Assembly (NCBI GenBank): GCA_030432035.1
Contig: JAUIHO010000003.1
Coordinates: 1 to 53,343, forward strand
Length of the DNA stretch: 53,343 nt
From: Phycisphaerae bacterium
Lineage (GTDB): Bacteria; Planctomycetota; Phycisphaerae; UBA1845; UTPLA1
Direction of reading: 5' to 3'
In this document: positions 1-9,389 of the stretch, piece after piece
Layout of the letters: each line of letters begins with the position of its first letter
Position numbering within the stretch: the first letter of the stretch is position 1
Notes under the pieces: generated by a model
What the model saw: only the letters and a program-made list of their open reading frames with translations
Database searches by the model: none
Told to the model about the DNA's origin: nothing
Position numbers and translations under genes: made by a program

Positions 1-1582
1 TTGCATTTGGTGTGGCCGACGGTGGTAGCGACAATGCCGAGTGGCTCGGTGCTTGCTGACTGGATGCGATGTCAGCAGATACGTCGGTGGTATGCACGTC
101 GAAATTCGTAGCGATTTGTTGCGACTCGCTCGGCGACGAGGTCGATTCCGTCGGGGCGAACTCGCTTCGTTCTGGAAGCACCACTTCGGCTTGGGCCAAT
201 TGTGGCGCCGCTTCTGTCGGCATCTCAAACGCAAACGTAGGCGTCTCAACGAACGCACCGCGCACTTGCTGGCCGATTTCGCCTGCGTTAGCGGTGGACG
301 TGAGCGTGACGTGCATCCCACTGCTTTTGCCGAGCGACGATGCAAGCGTGGTCGTTACCTTCAACAAATTGAACGCCAGCATCAACAACAAATGCACGAA
401 TAGAGACAGCGCCAAACAGCGCGCGAGCAGGCTGACTTGTCGGTCGCGAAAATCGCGGATCAACGCGAGAAATAAGAGCGATAGGAGCAAGGCAAAGGCG
501 GCCCACAATAGATTCGGCCCGACTTGCCGCCACAACGCCGCCCAATCGATCGTGCCGCGCTCGAAGGTGACATCTCGAAATACTTCGCGCGATACGGCGC
601 GATAAAGCGCTGAGCCGTCGTTGCCTTGTTCAACCGACCGATACGTTAGTTCGAAACCGGCAAGCCCAAGATAGGGATCGAGCTCATCCCGTTTGCTGTT
701 GATCGTGTCATCCAGCGGTTCGACTTTACCGAATCCATCGATGAGTATGCGAAGACGATAGATGTCGAATCCGCCCAAGCCCGTATCGCGATTAGAGGCG
801 AAGTAAAGGAAGTCACCGACGGGGCTGAGGCAAGGGCCGAGTTCGGCGGCGGTCGTGTTGGCAATGTGTATCGCGGTAGGCGGTGCAGTTGATTTCAGGG
901 TGGTGACGAACAAGTCGAACGACGGTAATGATGCGGAATGGTCGCCTTCTGATTCGATTCGTGATGTGTCTGCGCTTCCAATTTGATCAGAATCGAATGC
1001 AACAGCGTGACTTCGATTCGAAGAGAAGTAGAGCGTGTGGTTTATTGCCAACGTGGGGCCTAGATCGTCGTCTTCAGAGTTTGCGTGCGCAAGCAGCTCT
1101 GGTTGGCGCCATACGTCGCCGTCGCGCTGACTAACGAATAAGTCAAAGCCACCTTTAACGCCAGGGCGATCGGATGCGAACAGCAACGTTTGACCATCAG
1201 GTGCAAGGGCTACGTCGCGTTCGATGTGTGCGCTATTGAGGGTATCAAGCGGCGCAGGTTGGCTCCACTGTGTGCCAATGCGTCGTCGTTCGTAGATGTC
1301 GGCATCGATTCCAGTGCCGTCCACGTAAACCAGCAATTGTCGATCGGCATCAAACGCATAATCGGTTGCGCCGTTAGTGAGTTTCAACAATGCGTCGGCG
1401 TCGGTTGGCTCATCCCAAAGAATGTCGCGCACCTGCACCGCATCGATGGGGCGGCGGATGTTGCGCGCATCGGTGATATAGCTACGTTCGCGCGGCCAAA
1501 CGCGCCATGCCAACGCGCCGCCGCCGCCGATCAACAGCACGACGATCACGATCACCAACCATCGCCAACCGCGCTTCGTCAT
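1..1582 (-). CDS. PD40/TolB-like repeat membrane protein (partial, C-terminus beyond left edge)
   Basis: The reading frame is open from an ATG at 1582 to the window edge (527 residues visible, no stop). Residues 7-25 form a hydrophobic anchor. Residues about 40-320 contain WD40-like (PD40) blades of the TolB type: LLFASDRPG...GGFDLFV and LYFASNRDTGLGGFDIYRL. Two more hydrophobic segments follow at about 357-375 and 388-405, then a Ser/Thr/Pro/Ala-rich stretch that continues off the window. The ATG overlaps the stop of the ExbD-like gene (ATGA), so the two are translationally coupled. In proteobacterial Tol systems TolB is a free periplasmic propeller. Here a propeller-like region seems to be anchored and joined to a multi-pass membrane part. 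An energised envelope role together with the ExbB/ExbD-like proteins is inferred from the operon only. Confidence 0.75.
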   Translation of the reverse strand, partial: MTKRGWRWLVIVIVVLLIGGGGALAWRVWPRERSYITDARNIRRPIDAVQVRDILWDEPTDADALLKLTNGATDYAFDADRQLLVYVDGTGIDADIYERRRIGTQWSQPAPLDTLNSAHIERDVALAPDGQTLLFASDRPGVKGGFDLFVSQRDGDVWRQPELLAHANSEDDDLGPTLAINHTLYFSSNRSHAVAFDSDQIGSADTSRIESEGDHSASLPSFDLFVTTLKSTAPPTAIHIANTTAAELGPCLSPVGDFLYFASNRDTGLGGFDIYRLRILIDGFGKVEPLDDTINSKRDELDPYLGLAGFELTYRSVEQGNDGSALYRAVSREVFRDVTFERGTIDWAALWRQVGPNLLWAAFALLLSLLFLALIRDFRDRQVSLLARCLALSLFVHLLLMLAFNLLKVTTTLASSLGKSSGMHVTLTSTANAGEIGQQVRGAFVETPTFAFEMPTEAAPQLAQAEVVLPERSEFAPTESTSSPSESQQIATNFDVHTTDVSADIASSQQAPSHSALSLPPSATPNA

Positions 1583-2001
1583 CCGCCGGCACCTACCAAG
1601 ACGGTATCGAGATAGGGCTCCTGAATGCCTGCCTGCTTGCAGATATCCAACGGCTGAACGATGTGTTCGTAACGTGCCTGACGATCGCCGCGAATCGTAA
1701 TCTTCTGTTCGGGGTTGTCTTTCAGGGCGTCGTCAATCAGCGACGTAAGCTGTGCGGCGTCGTGCGGTTGGCCACCTACGATCATCGTACCGTCGGCGGT
1801 AACGTTGATGATGATCTCGCGCATCGCACCCGAGATCGGGCCGGCGGCTGCCGCTTGCGGTAGGGCGATTTGCAGTTCGCGCTCTTCTTCCTGAAACGTG
1901 GTTGCAACCAGAAAAAAAATCAGCAATAGAAAGACCATATCGATCATCGGTGTCAGTTCGATCGATGGCGAAGCATTGGTGTCGGCGCGTTTAATGAGCA
2001 T
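1579..2001 (-). CDS. ExbD/TolR-type biopolymer transport protein
   Basis: A 140-residue protein with the ExbD/TolR layout: a short cytoplasmic N-terminus (SPSIELTPMIDMVF), one membrane helix at about residues 19-36 and a periplasmic domain to the end. Asp21 at the start of the helix matches the conserved proton-pathway aspartate of this family. The partner is the ExbB/TolQ-like protein encoded just upstream, whose stop overlaps this start by one base (TAATG). The family turns proton motive force into movement of an envelope partner (TonB, TolA or others). No TonB or TolA is seen in the window, so the driven partner is unknown. The PD40 membrane protein downstream is a candidate. The helix codons contain a T8 run that simply encodes Ile-Phe-Phe. 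Confidence 0.92.
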   Translation of the reverse strand: MLIKRADTNASPSIELTPMIDMVFLLLIFFLVATTFQEEERELQIALPQAAAAGPISGAMREIIINVTADGTMIVGGQPHDAAQLTSLIDDALKDNPEQKITIRGDRQARYEHIVQPLDICKQAGIQEPYLDTVLVGAGG

Positions 2002-2825
2002 TACGCACCTCCGCTGAGCTCGGTCACGTTGCCGACGGTCATTGTGCTGTGACCGTTGCCACCATCCGATGTTGGTGCCTTAGGTGCGGATGTATTAGCG
2101 TTACTCGTTCGCGCTACAACAGCGGGCATTGCCTGTTGATAAGCGTGCTCGTCCAAGAACTCGACAGTCAGCCGATCCATCTCGGTAACGAGGCCGTCGA
2201 TGCGTGCGGTCAAGTAGTGATAGCCGATCAGTACGGGGATCGCGACCAACAATCCGGCGGCGGTCGTAATCATGGCTTCGTAAATGCCCTCGGCGAGCAA
2301 CTCGGTCTTGCCCAGCGCTTCACCGGAGATGGCCACGGTTTGGAATGCATCGATCATACCGAAAATGGTTCCGAGCAGCCCCAGCAGCGGACAGATCGAT
2401 GCGATGACGGTGAGCACGCGCACGTTCTTGCGCAGCGTTAGGAGTGACCTTTCACCGGCGTCTTGCACGTGTTTCTCCATCAGTTCGGGCGTGGCGTTGA
2501 GTCGCTTGATACCTGCGGCGAGGATGGGGCCGAGTGGTGATTTTGTATCGTGACAATACGCCAATGCCGCGCTGCGATCGCGCGTGGGGCTTCGCATGAT
2601 ATTGTGAAGGCCGTCGAGAAAATCGGGCGGGATGATCGTCGACTTGCTGAGGCTGCTAACGCGTTCGACGAAGACGCCGAGCGCGAACAGCGAGCAGATG
2701 AAGATCGGAATCATCATCGGGCCGCCTTTGACGACGAAATCCCAAATCGTGTTGATCGCGACGTCGGAACCGGCGGCGTCATTCGCCTGTGCCAACATGG
2801 ATGTGATGAATAAATCGCTAAACAT
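2001..2825 (-). CDS. ExbB/TolQ/MotA-family proton channel protein
   Basis: A 274-residue inner-membrane protein with three membrane helices at about residues 36-55, 136-160 and 180-205. The second and third contain the family signatures SICPLLGLLGTIFGMIDAF and ITTAAGLLVAIPVLIGYHYL. The cytoplasmic region between helices 1 and 2 is of normal size. The C-terminal 40 residues are low in complexity (Ala, Thr, Ser, Asn). It forms the proton channel with the ExbD/TolR-like protein encoded next. It starts 114 bases after the end of the large TPR gene and overlaps the next start by one base. Whether it is ExbB, TolQ or a dedicated third type cannot be decided from sequence. The PD40 and TPR neighbours favour a Tol-like role. 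Confidence 0.92.
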   Translation of the reverse strand: MFSDLFITSMLAQANDAAGSDVAINTIWDFVVKGGPMMIPIFICSLFALGVFVERVSSLSKSTIIPPDFLDGLHNIMRSPTRDRSAALAYCHDTKSPLGPILAAGIKRLNATPELMEKHVQDAGERSLLTLRKNVRVLTVIASICPLLGLLGTIFGMIDAFQTVAISGEALGKTELLAEGIYEAMITTAAGLLVAIPVLIGYHYLTARIDGLVTEMDRLTVEFLDEHAYQQAMPAVVARTSNANTSAPKAPTSDGGNGHSTMTVGNVTELSGGA

Positions 2826-2939
2826 GGTGCAGTGTTCCTTTTAACGTGCGACGGTTTGGTTGCCGCAGTGAGGCGTTTGGTTGCGTCGCGATTTCGCTAT
2901 GCTGGGCTAAGTGCAGCGCATGGTGGCTGATGAATTGGA

Positions 2940-5900
2940 TCAGCTACCGGGAATGTGCCGTTGCGATAACGCGGTCAACCGTTCTTGCGCGGGGGCGGCC
3001 CACTTGGATTCGGCAAAGCGTTGTGTGACGGCGGCGAACTGTTCGCGCGCGGCACCGACGCGTTGCAATCGCTCAAGACAGCGACCCGCTTCAAATAATG
3101 CCGCGGCACTCCATTCCGGATAGGCATAGAGAATGTCGGTCTTTAGCAACTCACCAACGGCGGCTTCGTACCGCTGTTGCGCGAACAGACATTGCCCGAT
3201 TTGGAATTGGGCGCGGGCGGCCGTCTGACCTTGGTGCGTATTGGTAACTTCGCGGTAGTGTTTGAGCGCGTCGTCGGTCTTACCCTGATTCTCTAACGAC
3301 CACGCCAAGCCGAATCGTGCCTGATACGTCAACGGATGTTCGGAATGATCGGTAAGGAACGTGGTGAAATGTTGCGCGGCATCGGGCCAACGTTGCAAGT
3401 CCAGGTGACAATCGGCCAAACGCAGGCGTGCCGTGCTTGCATACTCGCCATCCGGCTTGGCAGTCAGAGCGGCGTCGAAGTGAGCCGCTGCGGCTTCCCA
3501 TTGTTGCATTGCATACGCGGATTCGCCGGCAAGATATTGTGCCGCGCTGGCATATGAACTATTGGGAAACTGTTGCAACAGTGTTTGGAGTGTGCGACTG
3601 GCAGGGGCGAACTGCTGTAACTCAAAATGTGCACGACTCTTCTGATACAGCGCTCGATCAAGCGCCAAGTCAGGCGGAAGTTTCTTTGTTTCGTTCGCAG
3701 CGACGAGTTGATCGAGATAGGACAGCGACCGCTCGTTGTCCTTGTTTTGAGCGGCAAGCTCTGCCAATGCCATGAGCGCGTGATATTTTAGCGGATTGTC
3801 CACTGCCGTTTCGACGATCTGCTGAAACACGCGTGCCGCTCGTTCGTTGTCTTCGAGTTTGCGCAGGCAATAGGCGAAGTCGAATAAGGTTGTCGTACGG
3901 AGGTCACCGTCAATAGATTCGATTTTAAGTTTTGCAAAGGCGTCAGCGGCTTGCTGGTACTGTTCAGCGCGGGCCAACGCGATTACGCGATTGGCATACA
4001 AGTGACCGAGCGTTGCCACGGGCAGCTTATCTGTATCGTCATCAATGGGCTTTAGAAACGTCCGGATCGCCTTGGCGGCGTCGGCGTATTGCTGTGCCTG
4101 CAATAGCGAATCGGATTGGCGGCAAACGGCGGCGGCGCGTTGGTTGAGGTCGTCGGACGATTCCGCCGCTTCGGCATAGTATCGCGCGGCCAATTCCGGT
4201 TTACCGAGTTTAAGGCCGAGCGCGGCTAGATGGTCGCGCGCGGAATCGTGCAGGCGCTTGGCTTTGCGATTCTTCAGCACGCTTTCGAACGACCGAGCGG
4301 CATCTTCGAAGCGCTTTAGAGCGAGTAGGCATTGACCGCGCTCGAACATGGCTTGTGGCGCGTGGGTGCTATCGGCGTCGCGCTCCAATAGGGCGTTAAA
4401 CCGTTCGATTGCAGAGTCAAACTCGGAAAGCCGCATCTGCGCGAGGCCGAGTTTGATCAGTCCGTCGTCGATACCCGTCTTTGGTTTGCCGGCGACAAAG
4501 CGTGCGAGCCACGTTTGTGCGTTTTGCCAGTCGCGCTTGCTAAAGTGGATATCACCGACGGCGTAAGTCGATGCGGGCGTATGGTCGGCGTCGGCTAGTT
4601 TGGCTAACGCCGCGAGTGCGGGTTCATATTGTTGCATTCGATAGTGAGCCAACCCCAAGCGACGCCGCGCGGCGGCCGCGCGATCGTCCGTTTCATGCGT
4701 CGATAGGAAGTTGCGATAGCCGGTGATCGCATCGGCGAATTCGTCGGTCAAGAACGCGTTCTCGGCTTGAATGAAAATCAGATCTGCGGGTAACGCGTTT
4801 GCTTTAGTATTGGTGCGCGCTTGCCACTTGGCAATGTAGTCGCTGCTGGTTTGATATTGCGACAAACGATGCGTCACGATTGCACACAGTCGCAACGCTT
4901 CGGGAATAAATTTGGCCTCTTCGTGCTTGGCTAGCACGACCTTTAGCGATGAAAGCGCTTCGTCGAATCGGTCAAGTCGCACCATCGCTACGGCGCGTTC
5001 GAACCGTAGGTCGCCGATGAGGTCGCTATCCGAATACCGCTCGACGGCGTCGTTGAGAACATCAACGGCGCGGTCGTTACGATCGAGCCGTGCCAACGTT
5101 TTCGCGAGCCAGTAGGCATCACTCGCGCTGCGACTAACTTCGTCGTCGTAGAGCGTTTCAAAGTCGCTCAACGCGTCGGTAAAAGCGTTGCGTTGAAAAT
5201 TGATGCGGCCGCGTAGTTGCAAAGCAAAGTCGCGATCAATGGCGTCGGGGTGCTTCAACGCGAGGTTAATTGCGTGCAGTGCGCTCGCCAAATCTTCGGC
5301 TTGCCAGGCTAGTAAAGCCAATCCCTGCTGAGCGCGGGCGGCGAGCGGTGGGGCGGCATTGACGAGTTCGCCGAACGCCGCGCGTGCCTCGTCGGTCTGC
5401 CCCTGTCGGGCCAACGCTTCGGCCAGCGTTAGGCGAACGTGTGCCACGTGGGATGCGGGTACGTCAAAACGCAGCGCGTTGTTGAGCCATTTGATGGCCG
5501 CGCGTTCCTTTCCCAAGTTGGCTTGCGCCATCCCGGCATAGGCGCAAACCAAACCGGCCGACGGCGATTGAACGTAACGCGCCATAAATGTGTCGGCGTT
5601 TTCGGCACATGCTTCGAGGTGACCCGCTCGGTAAAGTGCTTCAATGCCCAATGCGGCCGCGTCGTCGGCGAGCGGATGATCGGCAAACTCCTCGCGATGG
5701 TCGGCGATGATCTGTGCGGCTGTGGTGTATTCGGCAGCCGCCAGTTTGCACTGCGCCAACATGATGGCGACATCGGCGGTGAATTCGAATTCGTCCGCGT
5801 CGATTAATTTTGCCAACAGCTCGGTCGCCGAAGAAAGTTTCTCTTGACGCATGAGCGCGACGGCTAGACCGTACTGCGCTTGTTGTCGCCGCTCGCCGTT

Positions 5901-6080
5901 CGGATCGGTCGCCAACACGCGTCGATATTCCGCTTCGGCCAAATCGTAAAGCTTGCGATTGAGTAGGCCGTTGGCGACCTTGATCGACGCGGGAGGCGCG
6001 TCGTCGGCGTAAGTCATCGGACAAAGCAATCCAACGACGACGATCAACGGCAGGCCGATACGGCGAAGTATCACAGTCAT
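2940..6080 (-). CDS. large periplasmic TPR-repeat protein
   Basis: A 1046-residue protein built almost wholly of tetratricopeptide-like helical pairs after a signal peptide (MTVILRRIGLPLIVVVGLLC, cleaved near TYADD). Repeats with the A-x-x-x-Y/F-x-x-L pattern run from about residue 25 to the end. The open frame reaches further upstream to 6287, but that extension has no signal sequence and looks non-coding, so I place the start at 6080. It is first in the minus-strand operon before the ExbB/ExbD-like pair. In proteobacteria the Tol operon also carries a TPR protein (CpoB/YbgF), though of about 260 residues. Here the protein is four times longer. A scaffold role in the envelope is inferred. 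No catalytic motif is visible. Confidence 0.85.
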   Translation of the reverse strand: MTVILRRIGLPLIVVVGLLCPMTYADDAPPASIKVANGLLNRKLYDLAEAEYRRVLATDPNGERRQQAQYGLAVALMRQEKLSSATELLAKLIDADEFEFTADVAIMLAQCKLAAAEYTTAAQIIADHREEFADHPLADDAAALGIEALYRAGHLEACAENADTFMARYVQSPSAGLVCAYAGMAQANLGKERAAIKWLNNALRFDVPASHVAHVRLTLAEALARQGQTDEARAAFGELVNAAPPLAARAQQGLALLAWQAEDLASALHAINLALKHPDAIDRDFALQLRGRINFQRNAFTDALSDFETLYDDEVSRSASDAYWLAKTLARLDRNDRAVDVLNDAVERYSDSDLIGDLRFERAVAMVRLDRFDEALSSLKVVLAKHEEAKFIPEALRLCAIVTHRLSQYQTSSDYIAKWQARTNTKANALPADLIFIQAENAFLTDEFADAITGYRNFLSTHETDDRAAAARRRLGLAHYRMQQYEPALAALAKLADADHTPASTYAVGDIHFSKRDWQNAQTWLARFVAGKPKTGIDDGLIKLGLAQMRLSEFDSAIERFNALLERDADSTHAPQAMFERGQCLLALKRFEDAARSFESVLKNRKAKRLHDSARDHLAALGLKLGKPELAARYYAEAAESSDDLNQRAAAVCRQSDSLLQAQQYADAAKAIRTFLKPIDDDTDKLPVATLGHLYANRVIALARAEQYQQAADAFAKLKIESIDGDLRTTTLFDFAYCLRKLEDNERAARVFQQIVETAVDNPLKYHALMALAELAAQNKDNERSLSYLDQLVAANETKKLPPDLALDRALYQKSRAHFELQQFAPASRTLQTLLQQFPNSSYASAAQYLAGESAYAMQQWEAAAAHFDAALTAKPDGEYASTARLRLADCHLDLQRWPDAAQHFTTFLTDHSEHPLTYQARFGLAWSLENQGKTDDALKHYREVTNTHQGQTAARAQFQIGQCLFAQQRYEAAVGELLKTDILYAYPEWSAAALFEAGRCLERLQRVGAAREQFAAVTQRFAESKWAAPAQERLTALSQRHIPGS

Positions 6081-6405
6081 GATCGAATCCCGATGTAAGT
6101 TAGAAAGTGATCGGATTACGTGGCGTTTTGTTGTGTTGATCCCGTAGAACCGAACACGCCTTTTCGCGAAGCTATCTTTACAAGTGGCGGTGTGGATGCA
6201 GCATAGCGTGTTCGCTGGATGAAGTACGATTGTTAAATCGCTGCGGTTCGAAGAAAAAGTGATGCAATTCCGAGTGCCGCATTGCAATTACGTGTCGAAC
6301 GAAAAAACACGCGCAACATGAATGCCGCAGGCCGTTCACGGTATGTGTACGGCCTGCATCATCATTGAACGCTCCAGTAATTCGCCAGCTACGCGGCGTC
6401 GCGCA
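6081..6405. other. intergenic region upstream of the Tol-like operon
   Basis: No gene was found in these 325 bases. The stretch holds the promoter region of the minus-strand TPR/ExbB/ExbD operon and the 3' flank of the M56 peptidase gene. A strong hairpin lies at 6327-6357. No convincing -35/-10 pair was found for the operon. Confidence 0.6.
6327..6357 (-). terminator. hairpin after the M56 peptidase gene
   Basis: A perfect 9-bp stem (GCAGGCCGT / ACGGCCTGC) with a 13-base loop lies 48 bases beyond the stop of the M56 gene. A T-run appears only about 20 bases after the stem on the minus strand, so it is not a textbook intrinsic terminator. Confidence 0.45.
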
Positions 6406-9288
6406 TTAGCCGTCGGCGAGTTCGTCCATCTCGTCGCCGAGTTCTTCGATTTCGGCTTCTGCTTCGGCGGCAGCGTCGTAAAGTTCTTCAGCTTGCGCTT
6501 CGATATCAGCCTGGGCGGCACGGATTTCGGCAAGCTTCTGATCGAGTTCCACAATTTGATGGTCTGCATTGGCTCGTTGGCGTGCCGCCTTGAGTTCTTG
6601 GTAATGCGCCCGCAGCGTTTCGGCGCGAGCTTGCATTTGGTCGGCCTTGGCCTCTAACTCGCGAGCGCGGCGTTTGACCTGTTCCTGCGATTTTTGGATT
6701 CTGCCGCGAACCGCTGCATACTCTCGCGCGACCAACGCCTCGCGCTGCGCGCGCTCGGCGGCTTCTTTGGCTTTCAAAGCGCCCGATAGGCGAGCATCTG
6801 TGTACACCGAGGGCCATGCAGCAGGGGCGGCCGTGCGGAGCTTCGAGTGCTTGCCGCCCTTCGGCGCGATCATGTCGACAAAGTCGCTGAAGGTTTTTTG
6901 GATCAACTCATTGCCGTGCACGGTAATGCGATCGTCGTCGGGATCGACCAAAACGGGCACATCGTCGCGAACCATCAACGTTCGCAGGTCGTCCATTTGG
7001 GCCGGATGGATTTCATAGGTCTTCGTGTGGTCCATACCCTTGCCGCCGAGCATCAGCACGAAGCGTTCGAACACTTCGTGTTGTTCGGCATTGCCGATGA
7101 GTTCGATGCCATCGGGGCGCGGCCGCATCAAGACCGGCACATCGCTGCGCTTCATCAAGGTGTTCAGCGCATCGCGCTTGCCGTCTGGTAGTTTGTAGCG
7201 GCGGGTTAGCGTGTGTTGGCCGGGAAGCGCGCGGGCGGGCGTTAATCTTGTCGTCGGCACTTCGGCGGCAGGCCAGCTTTTTGGTTCTGTGAGATGTAAG
7301 CCAGGGGCAGGTTTCGGAAGGCGTTCCCGTCGTTGGTCGAGGGATGCCGTCAAATGCTCGACTTGCTCTGTGAGTCGCGCAAGCTGCGCTTCGAGGCGCG
7401 CCATGCGACCATTCTCATCGTGGGATGCATGTCGCAACGTGTGTGCGCGACCGCCGCCCGAATGTGCATGAGCATGGTCGTGGTCTTCGTCATGATCGTG
7501 ATCGTCGTGCACGGCTACGGCCACTGCCGGTGCGGCGGGCGATTTGGGAGCAACCACGACATGGCCGCTACCCGTTCCGGCGACCACCACCGACGGCGCA
7601 TCCGGGACTTCAGCGACGACCACCTCGTCCGCTTCGGGCGCGACGCCAACGGAGACCGCAGTTTGCGAATGGGCCGGGACCGTCACCCAAGCAGCGAGCA
7701 AGAGGGCGGGCACACACATAAAGCCGAATGACGAAGAGCGTGGCGTGTTTCGATGCGTCATAATCATGGTTAACCTCCGCGCAATTCGCTGCGCTTGCGG
7801 GGACAGAATTCCCACGGCCGACGCGGGCGTGGGCGTGAATTGCTTTGTGGTAAGGAACTGTTGCGTTTGAATGAGGGCCGTGGCGTAAGCGCGGCGCGAC
7901 GTTGGTGCCAGCCATGTGACCCACATGTCACATGCATTTTCGGCTTCGTCGGCAATGCGGCGGCGCATCCACCAGACGAGTGGGTGCCACCAATACAATG
8001 CACCGAGCAATTCGTTAAACCAATGGGTCCAATGATCGCGGCGCTTGAGGTGCGCGAGTTCGTGCAAGATCACCACACGGCGCGAATCGGCGTCGAGTTC
8101 GGCCCAAAGTTCTTCCGGAATGATCAGTCTCGGTCGCGGATAGCAAAGAATCAACGGTGAGACGCGCTGCCCGACCAAGTGGGCGGTCGGTGCGCATCGC
8201 AGCCCGATCAGTTCTGCACATTCATCAACGAGCGATTGCACGGCATGCGGCGCTGGTCGAGCACGCTTCAGGCTGCGCGTGAAGCGTATGCTGGCGAAGC
8301 CACGCCATGAGATGATGACAAAGGTTAATGCTAACCACAGTTGCCAAGGCAATCGCGGCAACGCAGACAACTGTTGCGACCATTTCTGGACGATTGCAAC
8401 GGCAGCGGCGAAGGGTTGTTGTAGGGGCGTGAGCCAGCCGGATATCGGGGCATCATCCAGTAACGGCGATGCAACTGTTTTTGGAGGATCGACGGTTGCA
8501 GCGTGGTCATTGAGTGGTAGTCGGGCCGCACGCTTTGTTGCATCAAAGGAATCGGCGGCGTTCGCTAAGGGAGGATGCTCATATTCGTTCGCGAGCAGCG
8601 ACGTTGTTTTATGAGCGACTTGTGCGTCGTCGCCGCCGAAGATGGCGTCGGGCGACTTGGCGTCAAGCGTTGCTACTTCGACCGGTTCTTGAATAGTGGG
8701 TGACGATTGCCCGACCGAACCAACCATCGAAGTTGAGACATGCGACGGTTGGCATGACGATCGGGCAATCGTCGTGGGTGGAGTGGGGTCTTGTGATCGT
8801 TCATTCGAAGGCAACGCTTCAGAAGGAACGGTTATGTCAGTGCCACGCTCAGACGGTTTAGCATCTAAGCACGTATTCGATGCGTGCAGAGATTCGGATC
8901 GTAGCCAGTCATGCTCCCAGTTTGAAAGCAGCACTGCATCATGCGAAACAGATTCGACGGGATGGATTCGATCTTGCCGCGAACGGTCAGCATGTTCAAC
9001 GGCCTGAGTTTTCTCGACTAACGACGAATTCGCAAAAAAATCTTTCGACGCGGATGTTATGCGCTCGTTACGTAAACCCACATCGTCTGAATGGTCCGAC
9101 GCCGATGGCAACGGTGGCAATAACAACCCGATCACGAGCCAACTGAGCGCGCCCAACCAGATAACGTGACGAGTAGCAGGGCGACGTGCCATCAATTGAA
9201 CGGCGAGCCAAGCGAGCAACGCGACCGGCACCAACGCCAGCCCGTTTCGCCACAAGGCATCGATCCACCATTCAAAAGAAACGAACAT
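6406..9288 (-). CDS. BlaR1-like M56 family metallopeptidase with His-rich linker and coiled coils
   Basis: A 960-residue membrane protein. Two hydrophobic helices lie near the N-terminus (about 12-30 and 36-55). After a long Ser/Thr/Asp-rich insertion comes the M56 zinc peptidase core at about 330-470: HELAH at about 407-411 and a downstream EAENACD glutamate. Another membrane helix is near 545. It is followed by a His/Asp-rich stretch (about 591-623), a short coiled coil, two related repeats (about 699-747 and 762-810) with the shared pattern L-x-T-L-M-x-R-x-DVPVL, and a long charged coiled coil (about 833-960). The start at 9288 has an AGGAGAGAGG upstream; the open frame extends 15 codons further. 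BlaR1/MecR1 proteins cleave BlaI-type repressors, and such a repressor is encoded just upstream. The penicillin-binding sensor domain of BlaR1 is absent. The ligand is unknown. Confidence 0.88.
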   Translation of the reverse strand: MFVSFEWWIDALWRNGLALVPVALLAWLAVQLMARRPATRHVIWLGALSWLVIGLLLPPLPSASDHSDDVGLRNERITSASKDFFANSSLVEKTQAVEHADRSRQDRIHPVESVSHDAVLLSNWEHDWLRSESLHASNTCLDAKPSERGTDITVPSEALPSNERSQDPTPPTTIARSSCQPSHVSTSMVGSVGQSSPTIQEPVEVATLDAKSPDAIFGGDDAQVAHKTTSLLANEYEHPPLANAADSFDATKRAARLPLNDHAATVDPPKTVASPLLDDAPISGWLTPLQQPFAAAVAIVQKWSQQLSALPRLPWQLWLALTFVIISWRGFASIRFTRSLKRARPAPHAVQSLVDECAELIGLRCAPTAHLVGQRVSPLILCYPRPRLIIPEELWAELDADSRRVVILHELAHLKRRDHWTHWFNELLGALYWWHPLVWWMRRRIADEAENACDMWVTWLAPTSRRAYATALIQTQQFLTTKQFTPTPASAVGILSPQAQRIARRLTMIMTHRNTPRSSSFGFMCVPALLLAAWVTVPAHSQTAVSVGVAPEADEVVVAEVPDAPSVVVAGTGSGHVVVAPKSPAAPAVAVAVHDDHDHDEDHDHAHAHSGGGRAHTLRHASHDENGRMARLEAQLARLTEQVEHLTASLDQRRERLPKPAPGLHLTEPKSWPAAEVPTTRLTPARALPGQHTLTRRYKLPDGKRDALNTLMKRSDVPVLMRPRPDGIELIGNAEQHEVFERFVLMLGGKGMDHTKTYEIHPAQMDDLRTLMVRDDVPVLVDPDDDRITVHGNELIQKTFSDFVDMIAPKGGKHSKLRTAAPAAWPSVYTDARLSGALKAKEAAERAQREALVAREYAAVRGRIQKSQEQVKRRARELEAKADQMQARAETLRAHYQELKAARQRANADHQIVELDQKLAEIRAAQADIEAQAEELYDAAAEAEAEIEELGDEMDELADG

Positions 9289-9389
9289 CGGTTTGGTGCC
9301 TCTCTCCTGGCGTTTCGCGATGATGCTAGGCACACATCGCTTACTCGTACAACCAAACAGTTAATGGCTCACAAGTCGATTAAGACCGA

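Noticed and set aside
1912-1919. T8 run in the exbD-like coding strand as a second slippage site
   Set aside because: The run encodes Ile-Phe-Phe in the membrane helix and is explained by that constraint. Slippage here would destroy the protein with no useful product.
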